From: Marinovum sp.
GTDB lineage: Bacteria > Pseudomonadota > Alphaproteobacteria > Rhodobacterales > Rhodobacteraceae
Length of the DNA stretch: 49,832 nt
Reading direction: 5' to 3'
Assembly: GCA_022447495.1 (NCBI GenBank)
Contig: JAKVBH010000031.1
Coordinates: 1-49,832 of the forward strand
Position numbers and translations under genes: made by a program. The notes beneath the pieces were generated by a model that did not search any database, was not told the DNA's origin, and saw only the letters and a program-made list of their open reading frames with translations. Shown here piece by piece: positions 8,200 through 16,336 of this stretch. Each line of letters opens with the position of its first letter. Within the stretch, counting starts at the first letter, position 1.

Positions 8200-8795
8200 T
8201 GGCGTTTGCTTTTTTGACAAAGGCGTTTGGCTCGCTGCGCAATGCGCCAATCACGGATATCATTCATCCCACCGAGGCCAGTTTTGGCAATTACATGGTG
8301 CTGGCGGATGACACATTGGGCGTGATGTCGGTCTTTGACGATCTTAAATACGATCGCGCGGATCTCGATTTGCTCGGCCCGGCCATGCGAAATCATGCCA
8401 TCCTAAAGCTCAAACCGCTGGGCTTTCGCCAAATCTCTGGATCTGTCCTTGAGCAACGCGGCACGGGTTTGAAGGCTCATATGCCAAAGTTTCACGCCTT
8501 GGGGTCGTCTCCTTTCGACGTGACGCGTTACACGCCAAAGCGGGAGGAGGACTTCTATATCCTCACGCCGACGCAGACAGCTTGTCGTCTGATCGACCAC
8601 TATCGCAAGGATGAAGCGGTCGCCCGGATCAAGGACCTGATTGCAACCCAACCTGTGAACCTGCTTAAACTGCAGGACTATCTGGAAAAAAGCGCCCACC
8701 ACGCGGATTTTCTGACGGCGATGGGACATTTGAAATATGTCCAGCGCGAAGCTGTCGCGTCCGAGCCTCTCTGTCGGCGGCGTGCGTTGCGGTAG
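8199..8795 (+). CDS. Hypothetical protein coupled to the SDR gene
   Basis: A 198-residue soluble-looking protein with no signal peptide or membrane helix and no family I recognise. Visible features are an N-terminal MAFAFLTKAFGSLRNAPITD, a central DDLKYDRADLDLLG acidic stretch, and a C-terminal half with TPTQTACRLIDHYRKDEAV and NLLKLQDYLEKSAHHADFL (key RLIDHY and LLKLQDYLE) that looks helical. The start overlaps the SDR stop by one base (TGATG), indicating translational coupling and perhaps a joint pathway. It may be a conserved Rhodobacterales protein; that needs a database comparison. Confidence 0.75.
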   Translation: MAFAFLTKAFGSLRNAPITDIIHPTEASFGNYMVLADDTLGVMSVFDDLKYDRADLDLLGPAMRNHAILKLKPLGFRQISGSVLEQRGTGLKAHMPKFHALGSSPFDVTRYTPKREEDFYILTPTQTACRLIDHYRKDEAVARIKDLIATQPVNLLKLQDYLEKSAHHADFLTAMGHLKYVQREAVASEPLCRRRALR

Positions 8796-9548
8796 AATTT
8801 TTTAAACAGAAGTTCGCACCTGTCACGTTGCCAAAAAAGATAATAAAAACCAGAAGCGACGTCCCCACACGTGGATTGATCTTAGCGGCGGCGATTGCCC
8901 TCGATCCGGTGACGACGCTAGCTAGATACCTTGAGCGTAGATGTCTGGTCGGACAATTGACTTGGGCTGTATTTGAATGCGCAAAGAGCTCTTCAAGACT
9001 CTCCACAGGTCGCAACCAAGTGTTCGTCCCCCTAAGAAACGTCGCGCGTCTCCGTCAATCCTCCGGCCCAAATCGTATTTTGCGAAGGAGTCAAACGGAA
9101 CAACACCGGGCTTCAGTCTATTGGTCGCGGCGTCAGCGGATGAGCATTGGCCATTTCATCGCGTAGTTCAGGGACAATTTTGAGATAGCAATTGGTGCGA
9201 CGTCGAGCGCCGCCAAGTGCGTAGTTAAATATAATGTGCCCGTCGATACGCGCTGTGAAAAGAGCGCAAGTCGCGTCAAGGGCAGGAGCCCTACGCTGCT
9301 GAGATGCGAGCTGGGCGAGCATGTCCTTGTTCAACAACAGCAGGCGGATCGCCACTGTGTAGTATTGCGGAATGCAAGGTCGGCTCAAAGGTTGTCTATG
9401 ATCAAGGGCGTTGGGATTGGGAGGCAACGATGATTTTCACCCAAAGCTTGAGCTGCGACAACACGATCCTCGAACCGATGACTTTGGGCCAGTAGCGCTT
9501 CCAAGGATGACGCGTTAAAGGGGCTCAAGCAAACAAGAGGTGGGCCTC
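8796..9548 (+). other. Gene-poor stretch between hypothetical gene and oxygenase
   Basis: About 750 bases without a convincing gene. Both strands contain open frames of 60-115 codons, but none has a believable start site or a familiar motif, and they overlap one another in several frames. No terminator with a T-run is seen after the gene ending at 8795. The segment may contain decayed coding sequence or an unrecognised small RNA. Confidence 0.45.
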
Positions 9549-10169
9549 ATGCCCGAGATCAAATCGCTTTTCGTCACTCGGCTTTATCGCGCGGCGCTGT
9601 CGGAGCATCAGCCGGTCATAGATGCACAAGAGTTAGAAGCGTCATGCTTCGCAATCGCCGAGGACGACGAGGCAGGTCAAGCATGGAGCGAAGACAATGG
9701 GTATCCAGGCTACACATCCTACGCGTCACTCACAGATCTGCCCTGGCGCTTCCCTATTTTTGCCGATCTTGTCAAAGCGCTCGACGCCCATGTCGCGGGC
9801 TTTGCTGAGGACTTGGCGTTTGATCTTGATGGGCGGGCTCTTGTGCTTGAGGACATCTGGATCAACATTCTGCCTGAAGGCGGCAGCCATGCCAGCCATA
9901 TACACCCGCATTCGGTGATCTCAGGAACGACTTATGTGTCGATGCCTGAAGGGACGAGCGCGCTCAAACTTGAAGATCCGCGTCATGCGATGATGATGGC
10001 GGCGCCACCGCGCAAGGCTGATGCACCGGAAGAATTGCGCGCCTTCGTCTATGAGAGCCCAAAAGTGGGGGATGTCCGTCTCTGGGAGAGCTGGCTACGA
10101 CACGAGGTGCCGCTGAACTTTTCCGAGGACGAACGGGTCAGCGTGAGTTTTAACTACCGTTGGGAATAG
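9549..10169 (+). CDS. 2OG-Fe(II) oxygenase, TIGR02466-like family
   Basis: A 206-residue protein matching the putative 2-oxoglutarate/Fe(II) oxygenase family known as TIGR02466 (Pfam 2OG-FeII_Oxy_5). The double-stranded beta-helix core shows SHASHIHPHSVISGTTYV, giving candidate iron ligands His117 and His119. A distal His185 follows in ESWLRHEV, and Arg196 (DERVSVSFNYRW) would bind the 2-oxoglutarate carboxylate. ATG 9549 has AGAGG eight bases upstream and is preferred to a GTG at 9540. It is convergent with the pseudoazurin gene. Substrate is unknown; related oxygenases hydroxylate proteins or small molecules. Confidence 0.85.
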   Translation: MPEIKSLFVTRLYRAALSEHQPVIDAQELEASCFAIAEDDEAGQAWSEDNGYPGYTSYASLTDLPWRFPIFADLVKALDAHVAGFAEDLAFDLDGRALVLEDIWINILPEGGSHASHIHPHSVISGTTYVSMPEGTSALKLEDPRHAMMMAAPPRKADAPEELRAFVYESPKVGDVRLWESWLRHEVPLNFSEDERVSVSFNYRWE

Positions 10170-10178
10170 TCACAAAGA

Positions 10179-10213
10179 AAAACCCCCGAAGCGCTGCTCC
10201 GGGGGCGTTTTGA
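10179..10213. terminator. Bidirectional terminator between oxygenase and pseudoazurin
   Basis: A GC-rich stem (CCCCC...GGGGG with extra inner pairs) is flanked by AAAAA on the left and CGTTTT on the right. It can therefore act as an intrinsic terminator for the plus-strand oxygenase and, read on the minus strand (GGGGGTTTTTC), for the pseudoazurin gene. Confidence 0.7.
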
Positions 10214-10231
10214 TAATTGCTGCAGCGCGAC

Positions 10232-10723
10232 TTACGCGGATGCGAGATCCATTTTGTCGACTTCTGCGAAGATTTCTTCCCAAGTCTTTTTGGCTTTGCC
10301 GCGTTGGCGGACGCCTTTGATCGCTTCGAGATTGTCCATCATGCCTTCGCCTTTGACGATGACAAGGCCAACCATGCCTGAGGACACGTGCGGTGTGCAC
10401 TGGTAACCATAGAACCCAGGTGTATCGAATTTTACCTCGATTTCATCGTTGATCTTGCCTTTCCACGCTTCGGAACCGTCAACGATCATGTCTTTGGACG
10501 ATGCGGAGTTGTGCCCGCGGTCGGTTGCAACCCACTTCACGGCATCACCCGCTTCAATCACTGTGATCCGTGGGTAAAACACTTGGCGCAGCTTGGAGTT
10601 ATCTGGGTGCTTGTTGAGCATCTGCACTTCAGCAGTTGCGTGTCCGCCTGCGAGTGCGGGGCCAGCTAAGGCCGCAGCAGCGCCAGCGATGATCACTTCG
10701 CGACGGTTCAGTTTCGATGTCAT
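10232..10723 (-). CDS. Pseudoazurin (type I copper protein)
   Basis: A periplasmic blue copper electron carrier of 163 residues. Start ATG at 10723 (minus strand) has AGGAAG six bases upstream. The N-terminus has a twin-arginine-like signal: NRREVIIAGAAAALAGPALA, cleavage near residue 25. Copper ligands are visible as His71 (RGHNS), Cys109, His112 and Met117 (YQCTPHVSSGM), the classic pseudoazurin arrangement. In relatives it donates electrons to nitrite or nitrous-oxide reductase, or to other periplasmic enzymes. No nir or nos gene is in the window, and no FNR-type TTGAT-N4-ATCAA box was found upstream. Confidence 0.95.
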   Translation of the reverse strand: MTSKLNRREVIIAGAAAALAGPALAGGHATAEVQMLNKHPDNSKLRQVFYPRITVIEAGDAVKWVATDRGHNSASSKDMIVDGSEAWKGKINDEIEVKFDTPGFYGYQCTPHVSSGMVGLVIVKGEGMMDNLEAIKGVRQRGKAKKTWEEIFAEVDKMDLASA

Positions 10724-11217
10724 GTCATACTTCCTTCTCGGCATCGTTTGGTTCCAGCCATGGGTCACTTTAGTGCTCAATGCCGATCCGGCAATCAACT
10801 ATTCCGTGTGTTTGGTGAAATACGTGCGACGTGTGAACGCACTTAGGTCATATCTCATCGAAATAGGCGTCGCTGGCTTTTGTGAGCAGTATTTCACAAT
10901 AGCCGAAGTGGGGCAGCTCAGCTCAAGGCTGTGTCCCAAATGGCTTAGGACTTTGGTTACGCCAGATTCGACGCCTTAGAGCTTTAGTGCAAAGAGCTTT
11001 AGTGGCAAAAGAAACGATCTGTTCGCAGGATTGTGAATTGTCGCATGCCGCGCCCCTCGCCACGCTTTCGCAGGCTTTTGTGATAATCTTCTTGCCAAAC
11101 AAAGGACATGGGCGTACTGAGATCGCTCATCATCCACTCCATCGGGAATCAGGGTGACCTTTGGCGCTACAGTGCGTTCATGGGCCCTCCGGTGATTGTT
11201 GAAAGGACATCAGGCGC
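10724..11217. other. Non-coding stretch between pseudoazurin and rpmC
   Basis: About 490 bases that must hold divergent control regions for the pseudoazurin gene (minus) and the rpmC-rpmD block (plus). A TGTGATAAT sequence at 11079-11087 resembles an extended -10 element on the plus strand, but I see no matching -35. No convincing gene is present. Confidence 0.45.
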
Positions 11218-11418
11218 ATGAACGCCCAAGAATTGCGTGATAAAACGCCGGATCAGCTCCGTGAAGAGCTGACCAACCTCAAAAAAGAAGCTTTCAACCT
11301 GCGTTTTCAGCAGGCCACTGGCCAGTTGGAAAACACCGCGCGTATGCGTGACGTGAAACGTGCCGTGGCACGTGTGAACACAGTGTTGAATGAAAAAGCC
11401 AGCGCGGCGGCGGAATAA
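11218..11418 (+). CDS. rpmC: 50S ribosomal protein L29
   Basis: L29 lies at the tunnel exit beside L23. The 66-residue helical-hairpin protein begins [18 protein letters not shown] and has the signature [22 protein letters not shown] (key LRFQ and RMRDVKR). In most bacteria it follows rplP directly; here it is 4.2 kb away and starts a new block, so it must have its own promoter. rpsQ follows after 12 bases. Confidence 0.98.
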   Translation: MNAQELRDKTPDQLREELTNLKKEAFNLRFQQATGQLENTARMRDVKRAVARVNTVLNEKASAAAE

Positions 11419-11430
11419 GGAACGACCAGA

Positions 11431-11661
11431 ATGCCCAAACGCATCCTCCAAGGTACCGTCACTAGCGACAAGAACGACCAAACGATCACCGTGTCTGTTG
11501 AGCGTCGTTTCACACACCCGGTTCTGAAAAAAACGATCCGCAAGTCCAAGAAATACCGCGCACACGACGAAAAAAACGTGTGCAAGGTCGGTCAGACCGT
11601 CCGCATTATCGAATGCGCCCCACGGTCCAAGACGAAACGCTGGGAGCTGCTTGAAGGATAA
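11431..11661 (+). CDS. rpsQ: 30S ribosomal protein S17
   Basis: S17 is a primary 16S rRNA-binding OB-fold protein. The 76-residue product starts [19 protein letters not shown] and has the [20 protein letters not shown] segment (key RAHDE). rplN begins 76 bases later with its own AGGAG, a slightly larger gap that marks the old S10/spc boundary. Confidence 0.98.
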   Translation: MPKRILQGTVTSDKNDQTITVSVERRFTHPVLKKTIRKSKKYRAHDEKNVCKVGQTVRIIECAPRSKTKRWELLEG

Positions 11662-11737
11662 CCCTTCGGCGGCTCTCCGTCATTTGAAACCCTGGGGGAT
11701 ACAATAAGACCAGCTCCCAAAGGTCAGGAGAAACCAT

Positions 11738-12106
11738 ATGATCCAGATGCAGACCAATCTGGATGTTGCGGACAATTCCGGCGCACGCCGTGTCCAATGC
11801 ATCAAGGTTCTGGGTGGGTCCAAACGGAAATACGCGTCGGTGGGTGACATCATCGTTGTATCCGTCAAGGAGGCCATCCCACGCGGTCGCGTGAAGAAAG
11901 GTGACGTCCGCAAGGCCGTCGTCGTGCGCACCGCCAAAGAGGTTCGTCGTGAAGATGGCACCTCGATCCGTTTCGACCGCAACGCGGCCGTGATCCTCAA
12001 CAACAACAACGAACCTGTCGGCACACGTATCTTTGGCCCAGTCGTTCGTGAGTTGCGCGCGAAAAGCTTCATGAAGATCATTTCGCTCGCCCCGGAGGTG
12101 CTCTGA
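11738..12106 (+). CDS. rplN: 50S ribosomal protein L14
   Basis: L14 forms inter-subunit bridges and is the target of the silencing factor RsfS. The 122-residue protein begins [17 protein letters not shown] and holds the [12 protein letters not shown] motif. It is the first gene of the spc part. The stop shares one base with the rplX start. Confidence 0.98.
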   Translation: MIQMQTNLDVADNSGARRVQCIKVLGGSKRKYASVGDIIVVSVKEAIPRGRVKKGDVRKAVVVRTAKEVRREDGTSIRFDRNAAVILNNNNEPVGTRIFGPVVRELRAKSFMKIISLAPEVL

Positions 12107-12417
12107 TGGCTGCGAAACTTCGTAAAGGTGACGAAGTGATCGTCCTTGCCGGCAAAGACAAAGGCAAGAAGGGCACGATCGCATCCGTCGACCCAAAAGC
12201 AGGCAAGGCAATCGTTGATGGCATCAACATTGCAATCCGCGCCACACGTCAGTCTGAGACGAGCCAAGGCGGCCGCTTGCCCAAAGCGATGCCAATCCAG
12301 CTCTCGAACCTGGCGCTTCTCGACAAAGATGGCAAAGCGACCCGCGTGGGCTTCCGCATGGAAGGCGACAAAAAAGTCCGCTACGCCAAAACCACGGGAG
12401 ATGTGATCGATGCTTGA
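12106..12417 (+). CDS. rplX: 50S ribosomal protein L24
   Basis: L24 starts assembly of the large subunit. The 103-residue protein has the KOW motif [19 protein letters not shown] near the N-terminus (key AGKDKGK). It overlaps rplN by one base and rplE by eight bases, indicating coupled translation. Confidence 0.98.
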   Translation: MAAKLRKGDEVIVLAGKDKGKKGTIASVDPKAGKAIVDGINIAIRATRQSETSQGGRLPKAMPIQLSNLALLDKDGKATRVGFRMEGDKKVRYAKTTGDVIDA

Positions 12418-12973
12418 TGCTGCGAACTACACCCCGCGTCTGCGTACGCTTTATGACACCGAGATCCGCGGCAAGTTGAAAGAAGAGTTCAACTATGCCA
12501 ACGACATGATGATCCCCAAGCTTGAGAAAATCGTTCTCAACATTGGCTGTGGTCGTGCAGCGGTCCGTGACAGCAAAAAAGCAAAGTCGGCTCAGGCGGA
12601 TCTCACCGTCATCGCGGGTCAGCATGCTGTGACAACTGTCGCCAAGAACTCCATTGCTGGGTTCCGTGTCCGTGAAGGCATGCCTATGGGCGCCAAAGCC
12701 ACTCTGCGAGGCGCGCGCATGTATGACTTCTTGGATCGACTGATCACTGTGGCAATGCCCCGTATCCGCGACTTCCGCGGCGTGTCCGGCAAGAGCTTTG
12801 ACGGTCGTGGCAACTACGCCATGGGCATTAAAGAGCACATTGTCTTCCCTGAGATCGACTTCGACAAGATCGATGAGGCCTGGGGCATGGACATCGTGAT
12901 CGCAACAACCGCGCCAACCGACGCGGAAGCCAAAGCGCTGTTGAAAGCTTTCAACATGCCCTTCAACAGCTGA
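12410..12973 (+). CDS. rplE: 50S ribosomal protein L5
   Basis: L5 binds 5S rRNA and contacts P-site tRNA and S13. The 187-residue product has [14 protein letters not shown], the [18 protein letters not shown] loop (key [12 protein letters not shown]) and the [11 protein letters not shown] motif. Start overlaps the end of rplX by eight bases; rpsN follows after 16 bases. Confidence 0.98.
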   Translation: MLDAANYTPRLRTLYDTEIRGKLKEEFNYANDMMIPKLEKIVLNIGCGRAAVRDSKKAKSAQADLTVIAGQHAVTTVAKNSIAGFRVREGMPMGAKATLRGARMYDFLDRLITVAMPRIRDFRGVSGKSFDGRGNYAMGIKEHIVFPEIDFDKIDEAWGMDIVIATTAPTDAEAKALLKAFNMPFNS

Positions 12974-12989
12974 GCCGGAGAAAGACATC

Positions 12990-13295
12990 ATGGCTAAAAA
13001 AGCAATGATCGAACGCGAGAAGAAGCGGGCCCGGCTGGTTGCGAAATACGCTACCAAGCGCGCCGAGCTCAAAGAGATCGCAAGCGACGAAAACAAGCCT
13101 ATGGAAGAGCGTTTCAAAGCGCGCCTGAAGCTTGCGAAACTGCCGCGCAACTCTGCACCCAGCCGGATGCACAACCGTTGCCAACTCACCGGGCGTCCAC
13201 ACGCCTATTATCGCAAACTCAAGATCAGCCGTATCGCGCTTCGGGAACTGGGTTCCCAAGGCCTGCTGCCCGGCATGGTCAAGTCGAGCTGGTAA
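12990..13295 (+). CDS. rpsN: 30S ribosomal protein S14 (zinc-independent form)
   Basis: A 101-residue long-form S14 with no CXXC zinc knuckle. The C-terminal signature is [20 protein letters not shown] followed by [18 protein letters not shown] (key GLLPG). The long C-minus form is the usual single copy in alphaproteobacteria. A good GGAG precedes the next gene, rpsH. Confidence 0.98.
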   Translation: MAKKAMIEREKKRARLVAKYATKRAELKEIASDENKPMEERFKARLKLAKLPRNSAPSRMHNRCQLTGRPHAYYRKLKISRIALRELGSQGLLPGMVKSSW

Positions 13296-13310
13296 GGAGG
13301 GTTTGACGTT

Positions 13311-13703
13311 ATGAACGATCCTATCGGCGATATGCTCACCCGGATCCGCAACAGCCAGATGCGTGGCAAATCGACAGTGTCGACGCCTGCGTCCAAGCTG
13401 CGTGCCTGGGTGCTCGATGTGCTCGCAGACGAAGGCTACATTCGTGGCTACGAGCGCTCCAATGATGCGAGTGGTCACCCCACTCTCGAAATCAGCCTCA
13501 AGTACTATGATGGCACCCCAGTGATCCGCGAATTGAAGCGCGTATCTAAGCCGGGTCGTCGCGTGTACATGGGTGTGAACGATGTGCCCCAAGTCCGTCA
13601 GGGCCTTGGCGTCTCCATCGTCTCCACGTCCAAAGGCGTTATGTCTGATGCAAATGCACGCGCGGCCAATGTGGGCGGCGAGGTGCTTTGCACGGTCTTC
13701 TAA
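13311..13703 (+). CDS. rpsH: 30S ribosomal protein S8
   Basis: S8 is a primary 16S rRNA-binding protein and, in E. coli, the autogenous regulator of the spc operon by binding near rplE. The 130-residue product begins [17 protein letters not shown]. It ends with [31 protein letters not shown] (key VSTSKGVM and GGEVLC). Confidence 0.98.
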   Translation: MNDPIGDMLTRIRNSQMRGKSTVSTPASKLRAWVLDVLADEGYIRGYERSNDASGHPTLEISLKYYDGTPVIRELKRVSKPGRRVYMGVNDVPQVRQGLGVSIVSTSKGVMSDANARAANVGGEVLCTVF

Positions 13704-13715
13704 GGGGGCGCTGAG

Positions 13716-14249
13716 ATGTCTCGTATCGGCAAACAACCAGTGGCCTTGCTCGACGGCGTTTCTGCCTCGATCTCCGGCCAGACGATCGAAGTCAAAGGCC
13801 CCAAAGCCACGCACACTTTCACCGCGACCGACGACGTAGCGTTGGCCATGGATGAGGGTAAAGTGACTGTTGAGCCACGCGGCAAGTCCAAGCGCGCGCG
13901 CCAGCAGTGGGGCATGACGCGGACGATTATCGCCAACATGGTCCAGGACAGCAAAGAGCCCTTCAAGAAAGAGCTCGAGATCCAGGGCGTTGGGTATCGT
14001 GCGCAGCTCGCAGGTAAAGTGCTCAAGCTGAACCTTGGCCTGTCGCACGACGTGGATTTCCAGATTCCAGATGGGATCACGATCACATGTCCAAAGCCTA
14101 CGGAAATCATCGTGGAAGGCCACGACCGCCAGCTGGTCGGTCAAGTGGCAGCCAATATTCGCGAGTGGCGTAAGCCTGAGCCCTACAAGGGCAAAGGTAT
14201 CCGCTATAAAGGCGAGTATATCTTCCAGAAAGAAGGCAAGAAGAAGTAA
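13716..14249 (+). CDS. rplF: 50S ribosomal protein L6
   Basis: L6 lies near the factor-binding centre. The 177-residue two-domain protein starts MSRIGKQPV and contains the C-terminal [18 protein letters not shown] motif (key [11 protein letters not shown]). It is spaced 12 bases from rpsH and 11 from rplR. Confidence 0.98.
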   Translation: MSRIGKQPVALLDGVSASISGQTIEVKGPKATHTFTATDDVALAMDEGKVTVEPRGKSKRARQQWGMTRTIIANMVQDSKEPFKKELEIQGVGYRAQLAGKVLKLNLGLSHDVDFQIPDGITITCPKPTEIIVEGHDRQLVGQVAANIREWRKPEPYKGKGIRYKGEYIFQKEGKKK

Positions 14250-14260
14250 GGACGTAAGCA

Positions 14261-14620
14261 ATGGCACTCAGCAAACGGGAATTGTTCCAAAAGCGCCGCC
14301 AGCGCGTGCGGAACAAACTTCGGAAAGTGAACGCGGGCCGTGTCCGCCTCTCCGTGCACCGCTCCAACAAAAATATCTCAGTCCAACTGATCGACGATGT
14401 GGCTGGCACCACGTTGGCGTCGGCCTCCACACTGGAGAAAGACCTCGGCTTCGTGGGCAAGAACAACTTGGAAGCGTCTGCGAAAGTGGGTTCGGTGATC
14501 GCCGAGCGTGCAAAGGCAGCAGGCGTCCAGGAATGCTACTTTGACCGCGGCGGTTTCCTCTTCCACGGCGGCGTGAAGGCTCTGGCCGATGCAGCACGTG
14601 AAGGTGGTCTGAAGTTCTAA
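14261..14620 (+). CDS. rplR: 50S ribosomal protein L18
   Basis: L18 carries 5S rRNA into the large subunit. The 119-residue product has [18 protein letters not shown] in the first half and [28 protein letters not shown] at the end (key [10 protein letters not shown]). The gene is followed by a palindromic intergenic element and then rpsE. Confidence 0.98.
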   Translation: MALSKRELFQKRRQRVRNKLRKVNAGRVRLSVHRSNKNISVQLIDDVAGTTLASASTLEKDLGFVGKNNLEASAKVGSVIAERAKAAGVQECYFDRGGFLFHGGVKALADAAREGGLKF

Positions 14621-14628
14621 TCAAGGTG

Positions 14629-14682
14629 AGGCGGGTTGAATCCCGCCCTACCGCTATTTGTAGGGCGGGAGTTGAACCGCCT
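14629..14682. repeat. Palindromic GC-rich element between rplR and rpsE
   Basis: A near-continuous 54-base imperfect palindrome. The arms are built from two copies of a GGCGGG-(TTGAAT)-CCCGCC-like unit (CCCGCCCTAC against GTAGGGCGGG in the middle). Related units appear at 22031-22082 and 32828-32849. This resembles a REP/BIME-type dispersed palindrome. There is no T-run, so it probably does not terminate transcription but may set mRNA stability between L18 and S5. Confidence 0.65.
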
Positions 14683-14760
14683 TCGATGACCGGGGGGACC
14701 CAAGCCCACTGCGGTCGATAAAAACGGCGCACAACCGCGCCATACACAAGGAAATGCCAA

Positions 14761-15345
14761 ATGGCAGACAACAGAGAAGGCGGCCGTGGCCGCGGACGCG
14801 GTCGGGATCGCGAACAGGAAGCACCTGAGTTTGCGGATCGCCTCGTCGCGATCAACCGGGTCTCCAAAACCGTTAAGGGTGGTAAGCGCTTCGGCTTCGC
14901 AGCCCTCGTGGTCGTTGGCGACCAAAAAGGCCGTGTGGGCTTCGGCAAAGGTAAAGCCAAAGAGGTGCCTGAGGCGATCCGCAAGGCCACAGAACAGGCC
15001 AAGCGTCAAATGATCCGGGTACCGCTGCGCGAAGGTCGCACGCTGCACCACGACATCGAAGGTCGTCATGGTGCAGGTAAAGTCGTTATGCGCACAGCGC
15101 CAACCGGTACCGGGATCATTGCCGGTGGTCCAATGCGTGCCGTGTTCGAGATGTTGGGTGTTCAAGACGTGGTCGCCAAATCCATCGGCTCCCAGAACCC
15201 TTACAACATGATCCGCGCCACCATCAACGGTTTGTCCAAAGAGTCGAGCCCGCGCCAAGTCGCGCAACGTCGCGGAAAGAAAGTGGCCGACATTCTGCGC
15301 AAGCCTGAAGACGCGGCCCCTGCTGCCGAAGCAGCGGACGCGTAA
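14761..15345 (+). CDS. rpsE: 30S ribosomal protein S5
   Basis: S5 takes part in decoding accuracy and mRNA helicase activity. The 194-residue protein has an Arg/Gly-rich N-terminus, the double-stranded-RNA-binding [24 protein letters not shown] region (key [10 protein letters not shown]) and the C-terminal [12 protein letters not shown] motif. The tail is Ala/Glu-rich. It is separated from rplR by about 140 bases containing the palindromic element. Confidence 0.98.
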   Translation: MADNREGGRGRGRGRDREQEAPEFADRLVAINRVSKTVKGGKRFGFAALVVVGDQKGRVGFGKGKAKEVPEAIRKATEQAKRQMIRVPLREGRTLHHDIEGRHGAGKVVMRTAPTGTGIIAGGPMRAVFEMLGVQDVVAKSIGSQNPYNMIRATINGLSKESSPRQVAQRRGKKVADILRKPEDAAPAAEAADA

Positions 15346-15357
15346 GGAGAGCACATC

Positions 15358-15546
15358 ATGGCAAAAACCATCGTTGTTAAACAGATCGGTTCGCCGATCC
15401 GTCGCCCCGCCATCCAGCGTCAGACGCTCATCGGCCTTGGGCTCAACAAAATGCACAAAACCCGCGAGCTGGAAGACACGCCTTCCATCCGCGGAATGAT
15501 CCGCAAGATCCCGCATCTGGTCGAGATCGTCGAAGAGCGCGGCTAA
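15358..15546 (+). CDS. rpmD: 50S ribosomal protein L30
   Basis: A 62-residue L30 with [34 protein letters not shown] (key [16 protein letters not shown] pattern). It is the last gene of the third ribosomal block: an intrinsic terminator begins 36 bases after its stop, and rplO is 1.7 kb further on. Confidence 0.98.
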   Translation: MAKTIVVKQIGSPIRRPAIQRQTLIGLGLNKMHKTRELEDTPSIRGMIRKIPHLVEIVEERG

Positions 15547-15581
15547 GCCAACCGCTCCGTCCAGGTTTCTGTGTAAGTTTT

Positions 15582-15620
15582 ACGCCTTTCCCAGGTGTTG
15601 GGGGAAGGCGTCTTCTTTTC
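15582..15620 (+). terminator. Intrinsic terminator after rpmD
   Basis: An 11-bp stem ACGCCTTTCCC / GGGGAAGGCGT with one wobble and an eight-base loop is followed by TCTTCTTTTC. It closes the rpmC-rpmD block on the plus strand. Confidence 0.8.
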
Positions 15621-16336
15621 TGAAGCCTGGTGCGCAAACTGCGGCTCTGCTGAGATTGGTCTCGATCAGCCAAATGTTCGAGAATGGCGCCAAGACCGTA
15701 TTGGCCTGGGCATTGCCGGACGCCTCTCCCATCATCTTGGCAATCACGATCATCTCTTTGAGAGCAAAAAACGAAGCGAGTACGCCAACCGGGTCGGATG
15801 CCAATTTCCGAGGTAAAGTACCGCCAAACAACTTGCGACAAGCGAAAATATCCGGTGCTAGGTGATCCCCGCCATCTGCCTTCTGGCAAATCAAGGGATG
15901 CAGCCGCGCTTTGCCAGAGTGGGTGGAAGGGGTGAACGTGCTCGGTCCGGACCAAATGGACCAACAAGCTCGTCGGGGAGAGGTGTCTGTGCGCAGCATC
16001 TCGCGCATGTGGAGCAGATACGCCAAAAGGCTGACCACAGCCGAGTACCATGAGCCACAACCAGCGCTCCGCCAGTATGGCTTCCAGGTATGCTGTTCCA
16101 GAGCAAAACAAGCGGGGAAAGCAGTGTCAAAATATTGGCAAGACGATGCTTGCCTCGCAGCGCAATCGCCATGGGGCATTCCTGACCCAGGCCCAGATGG
16201 ACTACTCTTTCTGGCAAAATGCGTCACTGGGCCAAAATTTTCACCGCTTTTGAAGGCTCAGGGTTGCAATACACGCTTGGCGTGCGCGTGTGCGCTGATT
16301 AGGCTTACGGGCAAAGGCATCATAGGCGAGGCAGTT
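15621..16336. other. Long segment without an accepted gene before the methyltransferase
   Basis: About 715 bases. The minus strand has an open frame of 215 codons (16227 to 15580) and overlapping frames of 108 and 222 codons. The C-terminal part of the first frame (KLASDPVGVLASFFALKEM...IVIAKMMGE) looks protein-like, but the start lacks a ribosome binding site and its last codons fall in the rpmD terminator. A decayed or frameshifted gene is possible. No function can be given. Confidence 0.4.

Noticed and set aside
9113..9427. 104-codon minus-strand open frame in the gap before the oxygenase
   Set aside because: Weak start context and no recognised motif; listed only as part of the gene-poor stretch.
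10724..10800. FNR/Nnr-type operator upstream of pseudoazurin
   Set aside because: A TTGAT is present on the minus strand but the second half-site ATCAA is absent at the right spacing.
12963..14267. 434-codon minus-strand open frame opposite rpsN-rpsH-rplF
   Set aside because: Antisense shadow of ribosomal genes, with low-complexity His/Arg/Asp-rich translation.
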